From: Hartmannibacter diazotrophicus
Lineage (GTDB): Bacteria; Pseudomonadota; Alphaproteobacteria; Rhizobiales; Pleomorphomonadaceae
DNA length: 64,000 bases
Assembly: GCF_900231165.1 (NCBI RefSeq)
Contig: NZ_LT960614.1
Location: 434,001-498,000, forward strand
Reading direction: 5' to 3'
Position numbers and translations under genes: made by a program. Of the stretch, positions 55,973 to 64,000 are shown piece by piece; within the stretch, counting starts at the first letter, position 1, and each line of letters opens with the position of its first letter. Below the pieces are notes generated by a model. The model did not search any database. It had not been told where the DNA came from and saw only the letters and a program-made list of their open reading frames with translations.

Positions 55973-57625
55973 CTAGAGCCCCTGCTGCAGGAACTGGTGG
56001 ATCGCCTGGACGACGACGGAGCCTTCGCCGACGGCCGAGGCGACGCGCTTGACCGATCCGCCCCGCACGTCCCCGACGGCGAAGATGCCAGACCGGGACG
56101 TCGCATAGGGCGTCGTTGCCGGGCTTTTCACGCATTGGGCGCCGGTGTGGACGAAACCGTTGCGATCGAGATCGATGCACCCCTCCAGCCACTCCGTGTT
56201 GGGCGAGGCGCCGATCATCACGAAGAGGCCTCCGACCGGAACCTGCCTGGTTGCGCCGTTTTCGCGATCCATCCAGGTGACGCTTTCGAGCCGGTCTCCG
56301 CCGTCCAGCGCGGCGATCTCGCACGGGTGATGGACGGTGATCTGCGACGACCGCTCGATGCGCTGGACGAGATAGTCCGACATCGACGTGGCGATGCCGC
56401 GCCGGATCAGCATGTGGACGTGACGGCAGCTGCGCGAGAGAAAGACGGCTGCCTGTCCTGCCGAATTGCCGCCGCCGACCACGACGATGTCCTGGCCGGA
56501 ACACACCTGCGCCTCCATCGCTGTCGCGGCATAATGAACGCCGTTGCCCTCGAAGCGGTCGTAATTCTCGGCGGAAAGACGGCGATAGCGGGCACCGGTC
56601 GCAATCACCACGGATCGGGCAAGGACGGACTGGCCGTCGTCCAGCGTGAGGCGATAGGGATAGACCGAGCAGTCGATGCCGGTGACGGAACGGGAAACGG
56701 AAAGCCGGGCACCGAACTTCTGCGCCTGGATATGCGCGCGGCCGGCCAGCGCCATGCCGGAGATGCCGGTCGGAAAGCCGAGATAATTCTCGATCTTCGA
56801 CGAGGTGCCGGCCTGTCCGCCGGGCGCGAGCGGTTCCAGAACGATGGTCTTTAGCCCTTCGGAGGCCGCATAGACCGCGGCGGCGAGCCCGGCCGGCCCG
56901 GCCCCGGCAACGGCCACGTCATAGACGACGCCGGGCTCCGGCGGTTCCGAAATGCCGAGCGCATCGGCAAGCTGGCAGTTGCCCGGCTTCTTCAGGATGG
57001 AGCGGTCCGGCGCAACGACGATCGGTAGGTCGTCCTCGGTGATGCCGAGATCGCGCAGGAGATCGGCGGCGGTGGCGTCGCTGTCGGTGTCCACCATCTC
57101 GATGGGATAGACGTTCCGGCTCAGAAACCGCCTCAGGCGAAGAACCTCTGAATTTCCGCCCCGGCCGACGAGCAGGACACCGCCCCTGGAGTGGCGGATG
57201 AAGCCCACCCGGCGCAGGATATAGGCGCGGATGATGATCTCGCCGATATCGGGTTCGCCGACGAGAAAGGTGCGAAAGTCCGCATTGGCGATCCTGAGCA
57301 GCCGCGCTCCCGGCCGGGCGATGCCGCCGAGAAGAACCTTGCGCTGGTTGAAGAGGTTCTGCTCGCCGGTGAACTGGCCCTGCCCGTAGGCGTAGACGTT
57401 CGTTCGCCCGGTGCGAAAGTCGTCCGCGACGATGTCGACATGGCCATCGAGGACGAGAAAGAAATCGATATTGCGCTGTCCGCGTTCGAAGAGAACGGCC
57501 GGCTCGGAGAACGTCTCCTCGCGCCCGTAGGCAAGGGCGCGCTCGATCATTTCGTCGGAAAGGCGCGGAAAGGTCTGGGCTTCCCGCCGCCAGGGGTCGG
57601 TCGGATCATCGGCCATGGCCGCCAT
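55973..57625 (-). CDS. cNMP-binding / thioredoxin-reductase-like flavoprotein fusion lacking the redox CxxC
   Basis: 550 residues. N-terminal cyclic-nucleotide-binding-type domain (~15-140), a thioredoxin-fold-like linker (~150-235), then a TrxB-like module with FAD motif AGAGPAGLAAAVYAASEG, NADPH motif VVVGGGNSAGQAA and GIFAVGDVRGG. The disulfide CxxC of thioredoxin reductases is replaced by AATA at 366-369, so it cannot reduce thioredoxin in the usual way. ATG 57625 is chosen for GGGAGG ten bases upstream. It follows dps on the same strand. Confidence 0.83.
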   Translation of the reverse strand: MAAMADDPTDPWRREAQTFPRLSDEMIERALAYGREETFSEPAVLFERGQRNIDFFLVLDGHVDIVADDFRTGRTNVYAYGQGQFTGEQNLFNQRKVLLGGIARPGARLLRIANADFRTFLVGEPDIGEIIIRAYILRRVGFIRHSRGGVLLVGRGGNSEVLRLRRFLSRNVYPIEMVDTDSDATAADLLRDLGITEDDLPIVVAPDRSILKKPGNCQLADALGISEPPEPGVVYDVAVAGAGPAGLAAAVYAASEGLKTIVLEPLAPGGQAGTSSKIENYLGFPTGISGMALAGRAHIQAQKFGARLSVSRSVTGIDCSVYPYRLTLDDGQSVLARSVVIATGARYRRLSAENYDRFEGNGVHYAATAMEAQVCSGQDIVVVGGGNSAGQAAVFLSRSCRHVHMLIRRGIATSMSDYLVQRIERSSQITVHHPCEIAALDGGDRLESVTWMDRENGATRQVPVGGLFVMIGASPNTEWLEGCIDLDRNGFVHTGAQCVKSPATTPYATSRSGIFAVGDVRGGSVKRVASAVGEGSVVVQAIHQFLQQGL

Positions 57626-57687
57626 GCTGCTTGTGCCTCCCATCCGTGAAGACGCGGCGGCCGCGGGGATGCGGCCGCGCCGGTCGC

Positions 57688-58206
57688 TTACTGGTTCGTA
57701 TCCCGCAACGTTTCGAACAGGAACCAGACGCGCTGCTCGCTCTCGTCGATCCAGTTCTCCAGCAGGCTCGCGGTGGCGACATCGCCATATTCGTCGCAAA
57801 GATCATGCATCGAACGCATGCTCGCGACCAGCGCCGCGTTGTCCTCGCGCAGTTCCGCGAGCATTTCGTGCGGGTGCACGAAGTCGGCGTCATTGTCCTT
57901 GATCCGCTGGCGGCGGGAAATGTCGCCGACCGACCTCAGCGTCGGCGCGCCGAGCTTGCGGGCCCGCTCCGCGAGAGGGTCGGTCATCGCGAGGATCTGG
58001 CCGCTCTGGTCATCGAGCAGGAGATGGTAGTCGCGGAAATGGGAGCCGGTCATGTGCCAGTGAAAATTCTTCGTCTTCATGTAGAGAGCGAAGATGTCGG
58101 CAAGCAGCACGGCGGCAGCCGCGCCGATGTCTCTGGTGGCATCGCCGCCGAGGCCGGTCGGGGTCTTGAGGTCGAAGGTTCTGCGGGTTTTGACGGTTTT
58201 GTCCAT
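57688..58206 (-). CDS. dps: Dps-family DNA-binding ferritin-like protein
   Basis: Dodecameric mini-ferritin that oxidises and stores iron and protects DNA during stress. 172 residues with the ferroxidase region NFHWHMTGSHFRDYHLLLDDQ-like helix (split here: His in FHWHM, Asp in YHLLLDDQ) and the family length. A Lys/Arg-rich N-terminus (MDKTVKTRRTF) suits DNA binding. AAAGGA is eight bases before the ATG. It precedes the flavoprotein gene by 62 bases. Confidence 0.88.
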   Translation of the reverse strand: MDKTVKTRRTFDLKTPTGLGGDATRDIGAAAAVLLADIFALYMKTKNFHWHMTGSHFRDYHLLLDDQSGQILAMTDPLAERARKLGAPTLRSVGDISRRQRIKDNDADFVHPHEMLAELREDNAALVASMRSMHDLCDEYGDVATASLLENWIDESEQRVWFLFETLRDTNQ

Positions 58207-58367
58207 GAGTCTGGTCCTTTCGATCCGTGACGTCGGCGAGACCGTCGTCGGTGATCCGGCGTGAATACTGGGAGTGACGCGTCGGCGTCGTCTTGTCGGC
58301 AGCGCCTGCAGGTCGCCCGAGGTTTGTCCAACTCCCCTGGGCGTCTTCGCCGCGTCTGCGGACGCTG

Positions 58368-59054
58368 TCAGGCCGCCACCTTCGCCTCTTCTCCCGTATG
58401 CGCGACAAAGGCGAGCGCGATCAGAAGGGGCGGCAGGACGAAGCACCAGGTCGGCGAGGCGACATAGGCGAGGGCGCCCGCCGCGCATCCGAGCGCGAAG
58501 CTGACGAGCGCACCGGCGAAACGCTTCAGCCGGCCCTTCACCTCGCTGATGTGATCGGTGGCCGTGCCGGCGGCAAGGTCGGCAAGATCGATCATGATCT
58601 GCGTCGTCGTGCCGGTCATCAGCGTCGTCGGCGGCAGTTTGGCGAGATGCGCCCGGTGCAGGCCGTTCTGGATCGCCATTGCGGTCACGAGCGTCATGCC
58701 GATGGCAATGGCCGCCGGACTGTCGCCGTTCGACACGGGACCGTGGAAGAAGGCGGCAATTGCGGCGACGGTGAACAGCACCAGCTTCAGCGCGAGAAGC
58801 GTGGTGATGGCCTTCTGGCCTTCCAGCCCCAGCTTCAGCGAGAGGATGCGCGTCAGGAGGATCACGATGCAGAAGACGGGCAGGGCGAGCAGCTTGGCAA
58901 TGACGCCGCTGGTTCCGAAGGCCAGGGCCGCACCCAGCGTCACGAAGTTGCCGGTGACATGGGCGGTGAAGAGGCCGGCAAGGGCGAGAAAGCCCATGGT
59001 GTCGACATAGCCGCCGTTGAAGCTCAGAAGCACGCCGAGAGAGGGTCTGGTCAT
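58368..59054 (-). CDS. DUF1275 (YoaK-family) membrane protein
   Basis: 228 residues with about six membrane helices and the DUF1275 hallmarks: GYVDTMGFLALAGLFTAHVTGNFV at the N-terminus and AMAIQNGLHRAHLAKLPPTTLMTGT in the middle. The family is widespread and uncharacterised, probably a transporter. ATG 59054 has GGGGAA upstream; the longer frame is out of keeping with the family. 161 bp separate it from dps with no gene between. Confidence 0.85.
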   Translation of the reverse strand: MTRPSLGVLLSFNGGYVDTMGFLALAGLFTAHVTGNFVTLGAALAFGTSGVIAKLLALPVFCIVILLTRILSLKLGLEGQKAITTLLALKLVLFTVAAIAAFFHGPVSNGDSPAAIAIGMTLVTAMAIQNGLHRAHLAKLPPTTLMTGTTTQIMIDLADLAAGTATDHISEVKGRLKRFAGALVSFALGCAAGALAYVASPTWCFVLPPLLIALAFVAHTGEEAKVAA

Positions 59055-59182
59055 CGAAGTTCCCCGTTCCGTGAGGCCGCAGGATGGTGCGCCGAAATGA
59101 GAGCGGGAGCGGGGGCGAAGACGCCCCCGCTCCGCACGGGTCGATCGTCGCGCTCCGTCCGGCGGAACGCGGTCAGGAAGGG

Positions 59183-60166
59183 TCAGCTCTGGATGAAGGC
59201 GAGCAGATCGGGGTTGATCACATCGGCATGGGTGGTCAGCATGCCGTGCGGGAAACCCTCGTAGACCTTGAGCGTGCCGTTCTTGAGGAGCTTGACCGAG
59301 AGAAGGGCGCTGTCGTCGATCGGCACGATCTGGTCGTCGTTGCCGTGCATGACAAGCGTCGGCACGGAGATCGCCTTCAGGTCCTCGGTCTGGTCGGTTT
59401 CCGAGAAGGCCTTGATGCCGTCGTAGTGGGCCTTGGCGCTGCCGATCATGCCCTGACGCCACCAGTTCTGGATGACGCCCGGATAGACCTTAGCGCCCTC
59501 GCGGTTGAAGCCGTAGAACGGCCCGGTGGGCACGTCGAGGAAGAACTGCGCACGGTTTGCGGCGAGCGCGGTGCGGAAGCCGTCGAACACCTCAAGCGGC
59601 AGGCCGCCGGGGTTGGACGCGGTCTTGACCATGATCGGCGGCACGGCGCTGACAAGCACGGCCTTGGCGACACGGCCCTGCGGTTCGCCGAACTTGGCGA
59701 CGTAGCGGGCGACCTCACCGCCACCGGTGGAGTGACCGATGTGGACGGAATTCTTCAGGTCGAGGTGTTCGAACACGGCGGACGCGTCGGCCGCGTAATG
59801 GTCCATGTCATGACCGTCGGAGACCTGCGACGACCGGCCGTGGCCGCGGCGATCATGAGCAATGACGCGAAAGCCCTTGTTCACGAAGTAGAGCATCTGG
59901 GCGTCCCAGTCGTCGGACGACAACGGCCATCCGTGGTGGAACACGATCGGCTGGGCATCCTTGGGGCCCCAGTCCTTGTAGAAGATGTTGACGCCGTCCT
60001 TGGTGGTAACGAATGCACCTGACATGGTGTTGTCTCCTTCGATGTTGGTGGCGGCGACCGCGGCGACGGTCGGCAGGCCGATGGCAAGGGAAGCTGTGAG
60101 CGTCGCACTGCCGAGGAGGGCAGTCCGGCGGGTGATCGAGGCGGTCTCGATGGCAGTGCCCATCAT
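59183..60166 (-). CDS. alpha/beta hydrolase, chloroperoxidase-like, with Tat-like signal
   Basis: 327 residues. The C-terminal ~280 form an alpha/beta-hydrolase of the non-haem chloroperoxidase/esterase group: nucleophile Ser146 in GHSTGGG, Asp in MHGNDDQIVP and His in GFPHGML. The first ~40 residues look like a Tat/Sec signal (ITRRTALLGSATL, VAAVAA). A second start at 60025 (Met48, MSGAFVTTKDGVN) has its own GGAG site and would give a cytosolic enzyme of normal family length. AAGGA lies eight bases before 60166. Confidence 0.87.
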   Translation of the reverse strand: MMGTAIETASITRRTALLGSATLTASLAIGLPTVAAVAATNIEGDNTMSGAFVTTKDGVNIFYKDWGPKDAQPIVFHHGWPLSSDDWDAQMLYFVNKGFRVIAHDRRGHGRSSQVSDGHDMDHYAADASAVFEHLDLKNSVHIGHSTGGGEVARYVAKFGEPQGRVAKAVLVSAVPPIMVKTASNPGGLPLEVFDGFRTALAANRAQFFLDVPTGPFYGFNREGAKVYPGVIQNWWRQGMIGSAKAHYDGIKAFSETDQTEDLKAISVPTLVMHGNDDQIVPIDDSALLSVKLLKNGTLKVYEGFPHGMLTTHADVINPDLLAFIQS

Positions 60167-60490
60167 GATTGATGTCCTTGTATGAATTGAGTGTGCAATT
60201 CAATTGATAGCAATTAAGTTGCACACAATAGATATTTCCGGATGGGGCGTGCTGTCAACCGCAATCGACGCCCTCTCGAAACCGTGATCGGGCGTGAACG
60301 CCCGTGAACTCCGATGATCCGGCCGCCGGTCGTTGGGGATGCTCCGTCCGACCGTCTTCTGTCTTTTCGCATCGCGGATCTTGGCGATCTTGTGGGTTCG
60401 TCCGGCCTTTTGAATGATCCCCGTCCGGATCGCCGGTGCCGATGTGGGCAGCGTCGAAGGATGACGACGGCGAACGCATTGGGGCGGGTG
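60167..60490. other. 324-bp intergenic region with operator
   Basis: Between the hydrolase start and the doxX stop. Bases 60185-60235 are AT-rich with a strong dyad (next entry), surely the hydrolase promoter. Bases 60240-60490 are GC-rich and show no gene; the doxX transcript may end here without a visible terminator. Confidence 0.5.
60191..60226. promoter_or_regulatory. 36-bp operator-like dyad upstream of the alpha/beta hydrolase
   Basis: GTGTGCAA (60191-60198) and TTGCACAC (60219-60226) are perfect inverted repeats; 15 of 18 positions match across the full dyad, whose inner part is CAATTGATAGCAATT. It ends 25 bases before the ATG, overlapping the expected promoter. The style (TTGCACAC with AATT spacers) is that of MarR-family sites; no such regulator gene is in the window. 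Confidence 0.65.
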
Positions 60491-60964
60491 TCATCGCCCT
60501 GCGTCCGAGGCAGACCGCGCATTCCGTCGGGACAGATCCTGCCCGGCGACGAGCACGAAGGCGCCGGCGAGCCCAACGTGTTCGAAAAAGGCGTTCATCG
60601 CCATCGATCGCTCCAGGCCGGGCGGCAGTTCCCAGAATCGCAGGACGAGCGATGTTGCGGCGAGCGTGAAGCCGGCAAGCGCCAGCGCGCCGAACCAGCG
60701 CCAGTATCCCGTGAGGACGAGGGCTGACATGGCGAGTTCGAAAGCGATGACGACTGCGGCGAAGACGGGTGCCGGCGTCAGCCCGAAATGCTGCATCTCG
60801 GCGATGGCGCCGCTGAAATCCACCAGCTTGACGATGGGCCCCTGGATGTAGGCGGCGCAAAGCGCCAGCAAAGCCAGTTCGCCAGCAAAGGGCGCGGTCA
60901 GCACCCGTGCGGCCAACAGGCGGAGTGCGCCATCTTTCGCATCGGTGATCGGCGACGTTTCCAT
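60491..60964 (-). CDS. DoxX-family membrane protein
   Basis: 157 residues, four membrane helices, with the DoxX pattern: LALLALCAAYIQGPIVKLVDFSGAIAEMQHFGL, then FELAMSALVLTG and a final helix. DoxX proteins accompany redox and thiol-stress genes, but the function is mostly unknown. It starts three bases after the amidohydrolase stop, so it is the last gene of that operon. Confidence 0.83.
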   Translation of the reverse strand: METSPITDAKDGALRLLAARVLTAPFAGELALLALCAAYIQGPIVKLVDFSGAIAEMQHFGLTPAPVFAAVVIAFELAMSALVLTGYWRWFGALALAGFTLAATSLVLRFWELPPGLERSMAMNAFFEHVGLAGAFVLVAGQDLSRRNARSASDAGR

Positions 60965-60967
60965 CTC

Positions 60968-62845
60968 TCAAACCGCCCAGCAGCTGCAGCCAAGCGCGCC
61001 GAAAAAGCCCTTGAGGTCGGAGATCGGCAGCGTCGAGGACCAGGCACCCGCATGGTCATGCCCATGCATGCCGCATGCAGAAGAGCATCCGCAGGACGTG
61101 ATCGCGGTGCGGCGAAGCGAATGACGGCCGGCGCCCTCAGGCTCGCCCCAGGCACCGTAGCCGCCGAAGGTCCGCACCGGCGACCAGTCCGGCATCGCCG
61201 GCGGAACGCTGCTTTCATCGAGGTCGGCAAAGTCTCCCGCGCCATAGACCACCTTGCCGCCGACGACGGTGAGATCGGAGGTGAGGAAGGAAATCTCATC
61301 TTCGGCGCAGGCGAAGAAATCCTTGTCAGGGACCATGAGGTCGGCGAAGTGGCCCTTTTCGATGCAGCCCCGTTTGCCCTCCTCATTGGAGAACCAGGCG
61401 ACCTTCTCGGTCCACATGCGCAGGGCCGTCTCGCGGTCGAGGCAATTGGCGCGCGGGTAAATCTGAAGGCCGCCCAGCGTGCGCCCGGTGATCATCCACG
61501 ACAGCGAGACCCAGGGATTGTAGGAGGCAACGCGCGTGGCGTCGGTGCCGGCGGAGACGTGGACGCCTTTTTCCAGCATCTTGGCGATCGGCGGTGTCGC
61601 CTCGGCGGCGCCCCGGCCGTAGCGCTCGACGAAATATTCGCCCTGGTAGGCCATGCGGTGCTGGACGGCGATGCCGCCGCCGAGTGCTGCGATCCGGTCG
61701 ATCGACCTGTCCGAGATCGTCTCGGCATGGTCGAAGAACCAGTTCAGCCCGGAAAGCGGAATGTCCTGGTTGACCGTCTCGAAAACGTCGAGCGCGCGGC
61801 TGATCGTCTCGTCATAGGTCGCGTGCAGCCGCCACGGCCATTTGTTTTCGGCGAGGATGCGGACGACCTCCTCGAGTTCGCCCTCCATCTCCGGCGCCAT
61901 GTCCGGGCGCGGTTCGCGGAAATCCTCAAAATCGGCGGCGGAAAAGACCAGCATCTCACCGGCGCCGTTGTGGCGGAAATAGTCGGTCCCCTGCTTGTAT
62001 TTGACGGAGGATGTCCATTTCAGGAAGTCCTCCTTTTCCTCTTTCGGCTTCTGCGTGAAGAGGTTGTAGGCAAGCCGCACGGTCATCAGGCCGTCGTCGG
62101 CAAGCTTCTGGATCACGGCATAGTCGTCCGGGTAGTTCTGGAAGCCGCCACCCGCATCGATGACACCGGTCACGCCCAGCCGGTTGAGCTCGCGCATGAA
62201 ATGGCGGGTCGAGTTGACCTGATAGTCGAAGGGAAGCTTCGGTCCTTTGGCCAGCGTTGCGTAGAGAATGCCGGCGTTGGGCCGCGCCAGCAGCAGGCCG
62301 CTCGGGTTGCCGTTGGCATCGTGCACGATCTCGCCGCCCGGCGGGTTCGGCGTGTCCTTGGTGTAGCCGACGGCCCTGAGCGCCGCGCCGTTGAGCAGCG
62401 CCCGGTCATAAAGATGCAGCAGGAAGACCGGCGTGTCGGGCGCGACGGCGTCGATCTCGTCGAGCGTCGGCAGACGCCTCTCGGCGAACTGGTGCTCGGT
62501 GAAGCCGCCGACGACGCGCACCCATTGCGGCGCCGGCGTCACGGCGACCTGGCGCTTCAGCATGTCCATGGCGTCGGCCAGCGAGCGCACGCCGTCCCAG
62601 CGAAGCTCCATGTTGTAGTTGAGCCCGCCGCGGACGACGTGGGTGTGGTTGTCGAAGAGCCCCGGCAGGACGCGTTTGCCCTTGAGGTCGATTACCTTTG
62701 TGTCGGGACCGGCCAGCGCCATGATGTCCTTGTCGCCGCCGACGGCGAGAAAGGTGCCGTCCTTGATGGCGACGGCCGTGGCTGTCGGGTTGGAGCGGTC
62801 GAGCGTCGTGATGAGGCCGTGGTGCAGAATGACGTCGGCGGACAT
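60968..62845 (-). CDS. YtcJ-like amidohydrolase with Cys/His-rich C-terminal tail
   Basis: 625-residue metal-dependent hydrolase of the amidohydrolase superfamily. Metal ligands lie in LPGLFDNHTHVVRGG, HATYDET, FDHAETI and SAGTDATRVASYNPW. The YtcJ-like branch acts on amides or formamides of unknown identity. The tail adds ~45 residues with TSCGCSSACGMHGHDHAG, an extra metal-binding-type cluster of five Cys/His not part of the usual fold. ATG 62845 has GGAGA nine bases upstream. Cytoplasmic by absence of a signal. Confidence 0.85.
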   Translation of the reverse strand: MSADVILHHGLITTLDRSNPTATAVAIKDGTFLAVGGDKDIMALAGPDTKVIDLKGKRVLPGLFDNHTHVVRGGLNYNMELRWDGVRSLADAMDMLKRQVAVTPAPQWVRVVGGFTEHQFAERRLPTLDEIDAVAPDTPVFLLHLYDRALLNGAALRAVGYTKDTPNPPGGEIVHDANGNPSGLLLARPNAGILYATLAKGPKLPFDYQVNSTRHFMRELNRLGVTGVIDAGGGFQNYPDDYAVIQKLADDGLMTVRLAYNLFTQKPKEEKEDFLKWTSSVKYKQGTDYFRHNGAGEMLVFSAADFEDFREPRPDMAPEMEGELEEVVRILAENKWPWRLHATYDETISRALDVFETVNQDIPLSGLNWFFDHAETISDRSIDRIAALGGGIAVQHRMAYQGEYFVERYGRGAAEATPPIAKMLEKGVHVSAGTDATRVASYNPWVSLSWMITGRTLGGLQIYPRANCLDRETALRMWTEKVAWFSNEEGKRGCIEKGHFADLMVPDKDFFACAEDEISFLTSDLTVVGGKVVYGAGDFADLDESSVPPAMPDWSPVRTFGGYGAWGEPEGAGRHSLRRTAITSCGCSSACGMHGHDHAGAWSSTLPISDLKGFFGALGCSCWAV

Positions 62846-62892
62846 CGGCAGGTCTCCGAAAGGGGCAAGGACAGGAAGGCGGCGGTTTAGGC

Positions 62893-63168
62893 TCAGCCGC
62901 TCTGGTTCGGCGGCTGGTCCGTGGCCGGATCGGATCCGGTCGGCAGTTCTCCGAACACATGCGGCAGGCAGCGGCTGCTGAACCACGAAACGCTGATCTG
63001 TTCGCCCTCGAAGAGGCGTTTGGCGAGCGGAACGGCCTGTTCGCCGATCAGGATGCCGAGCAGGCCGACAAGCGCGACGACGGGCGGAGCCGGGGAGCGC
63101 ACGTTGATCAGGCCGTAGATGGCGCCGACAAGCAGCCCGGCGCCGAGGGACAAGAGATAGATTTTCAT
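62893..63168 (-). CDS. XapX-domain small membrane protein
   Basis: 91 residues. The first ~50 are the XapX domain: two membrane helices with LSLGAGLLVGAIYGLINVRSPAPP and VGLLGILIGEQ. A soluble tail of ~40 residues follows (FSSRCLPHVFG). XapX genes recur beside isochorismatase-like and YtcJ-like hydrolases, as here. ATG 63168 is preferred over GTG 63177 by family alignment and AAGGTGAG upstream. Confidence 0.87.
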   Translation of the reverse strand: MKIYLLSLGAGLLVGAIYGLINVRSPAPPVVALVGLLGILIGEQAVPLAKRLFEGEQISVSWFSSRCLPHVFGELPTGSDPATDQPPNQSG

Positions 63169-63244
63169 GGGGCTCACCTTCCTGCCGGTGAAGAACCGTC
63201 CCGGTCGCTGATCGCGGCCGGGACGGAGGCGGCCTTGGGAGGGA

Positions 63245-63898
63245 TCAGTGGCTTTCGGAAGCGCCGAACATGGTCTTGGCGTAGATGATGCCGAGGCCGT
63301 AGGCGCCGCCGTATTCCTTGGCGATGCCGGTCGTCATGTCGTAGGTCTCGGTGCGAGCCCAGTCGCGCTGCAACTCCAGCAGATACTGCAGCGAGGTCAT
63401 CGGGCGCACGCCGGCGTGGATCATGCGCTGCATGGCACGCTCGTGCGCCTCGTCGGAGACGTCACCGCAGGCGTCGGCGATGACGTAGACCTCGAAGCCC
63501 TGATGCAGGGCGGACAGCGCCGGGCCGACGATGCACACGCTCGTCCAGAGGCCGCAAAGGACGACGCGGTCCTTGCCGATGCGGTTGACCTCGCCGATCA
63601 CCGGGCCATCTTCCCAGGTGTTCATCGAGGTCCGGTCCAGCATGGCCTGACCCGGGAAGGCGTCCGTGATCTCGGTGAACATCGGACCGGAGAAGCTCTT
63701 CTCGGCGACGGTGGTCAGGATGGTCGGCACCTTGAAGCCGGCGGCGGAGCGCGCCACGAGGGCGGCGTTGTTGCGCAGGGCGACGGCGTCGATCGACTTG
63801 GTCGCAAAGGACATTTGCGACTGGAAGTCGATCATGATGAGCATGTGGTTGTCGGGAGCGATCAGGGCCTTGCCTGGAATCGGGCTCGCAGTCGGCAT
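63245..63898 (-). CDS. isochorismatase-family hydrolase (YcaC-like)
   Basis: 217 residues of the cysteine hydrolase family. The catalytic set is Asp24 (MIDFQSQM), a lysine in the AEKSFSGPMF region and Cys122 (GLWTSVCIVGP). This resembles YcaC-type enzymes, whose substrate is unknown. It is the first gene of the isochorismatase-XapX-amidohydrolase-DoxX operon. The 102 bases upstream in the window hold no clear promoter motif. Confidence 0.88.
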   Translation of the reverse strand: MPTASPIPGKALIAPDNHMLIMIDFQSQMSFATKSIDAVALRNNAALVARSAAGFKVPTILTTVAEKSFSGPMFTEITDAFPGQAMLDRTSMNTWEDGPVIGEVNRIGKDRVVLCGLWTSVCIVGPALSALHQGFEVYVIADACGDVSDEAHERAMQRMIHAGVRPMTSLQYLLELQRDWARTETYDMTTGIAKEYGGAYGLGIIYAKTMFGASESH

Positions 63899-64000
63899 AG
63901 TGGGATTCCCTCGGTTCCGGTCGTGCGGCGCACGTGAACTGTCTGATGAGGCCTCGACTATGGCCTGCGCCCGGAAGCCCCTTCTTGTAGGGAAGTTCGC

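Noticed and set aside
57606-57893. Frames opposite or overlapping dps and the flavoprotein start
   Set aside because: Shadows of dps; the dps frame has correct family length and motifs.

Overview
The window is GC-rich DNA from an alphaproteobacterium, most likely of the order Hyphomicrobiales (Rhizobiales). The evidence is the hup gene order (hupS to hupK, then hypAB, hupR and hypCDE), Rhizobium-type intergenic palindromes, a che cluster carrying a small STAS gene, and neighbours such as DUF1275, XapX and DUF6384-like genes. The species cannot be named from this sequence alone. No rRNA, tRNA, CRISPR array, transposase or phage gene was seen.

Layout. (1) 1-1928: the end of a divergent S-adenosylmethionine synthetase and two small convergent genes (an HMA-like protein and an alanine-rich membrane-anchored protein). 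(2) 1926-6571, plus strand: a Pho-box region and pstSCAB, without phoU. (3) 6618-32755, all minus strand: a hydrogen-metabolism island of about 26 kb. In transcription order it holds hoxF-hoxU-hoxY-hoxH-hoxW-receiver (NAD-linked cytoplasmic [NiFe]-hydrogenase), hupT-hupU-hupV (H2-sensing regulatory hydrogenase and kinase), hypF, hupS-hupL-hupE-hupC (membrane-bound uptake hydrogenase with the six-cysteine O2-tolerant signature), and hupD-hupF-hupG-hupH-hupIJ-hupK-hypA-hypB-hupR-hypC-hypD-hypE (maturation and regulation). Candidate sigma-54 promoters precede hupS and hupD, matching the NtrC-type activator HupR. (4) 33381-49368, plus strand: signalling block with a PAS-GAF-GGDEF-EAL protein, a REC-HD-GYP protein, a large coiled-coil protein with a CheZ-like DxxxQ motif, and STAS-cheY-cheA-cheW-mcp-mcp-cheW-cheR-cheB. 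(5) 49396-51960: a sulfide/persulfide-type divergon (TauE/SafE permease and OsmC on one side, DUF2892 and a persulfide dioxygenase-like hydrolase on the other). (6) 52320-55885: three co-oriented, poorly characterised coiled-coil/membrane genes, the best candidate here for an undescribed system. (7) 55973-63898, minus strand: stress and redox genes (cNMP-binding/thioredoxin-reductase-like flavoprotein without the CxxC, Dps, DUF1275 membrane protein, exported alpha/beta hydrolase behind a strong operator-like dyad) and an operon of isochorismatase-like hydrolase, XapX, YtcJ-like amidohydrolase and DoxX.

How the parts fit. HupUV, HupT and HupR form the known H2-sensing circuit that switches on hupSL and its accessory genes. 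One Hyp set presumably matures all three [NiFe] enzymes, while HupD and HoxW each process one large subunit. Uptake electrons go through HupC to the quinone pool; Hox exchanges electrons with NAD(H). The neighbouring c-di-GMP and chemotaxis genes form a separate plus-strand block. Family assignments rest on motifs read by eye; no database search was possible.
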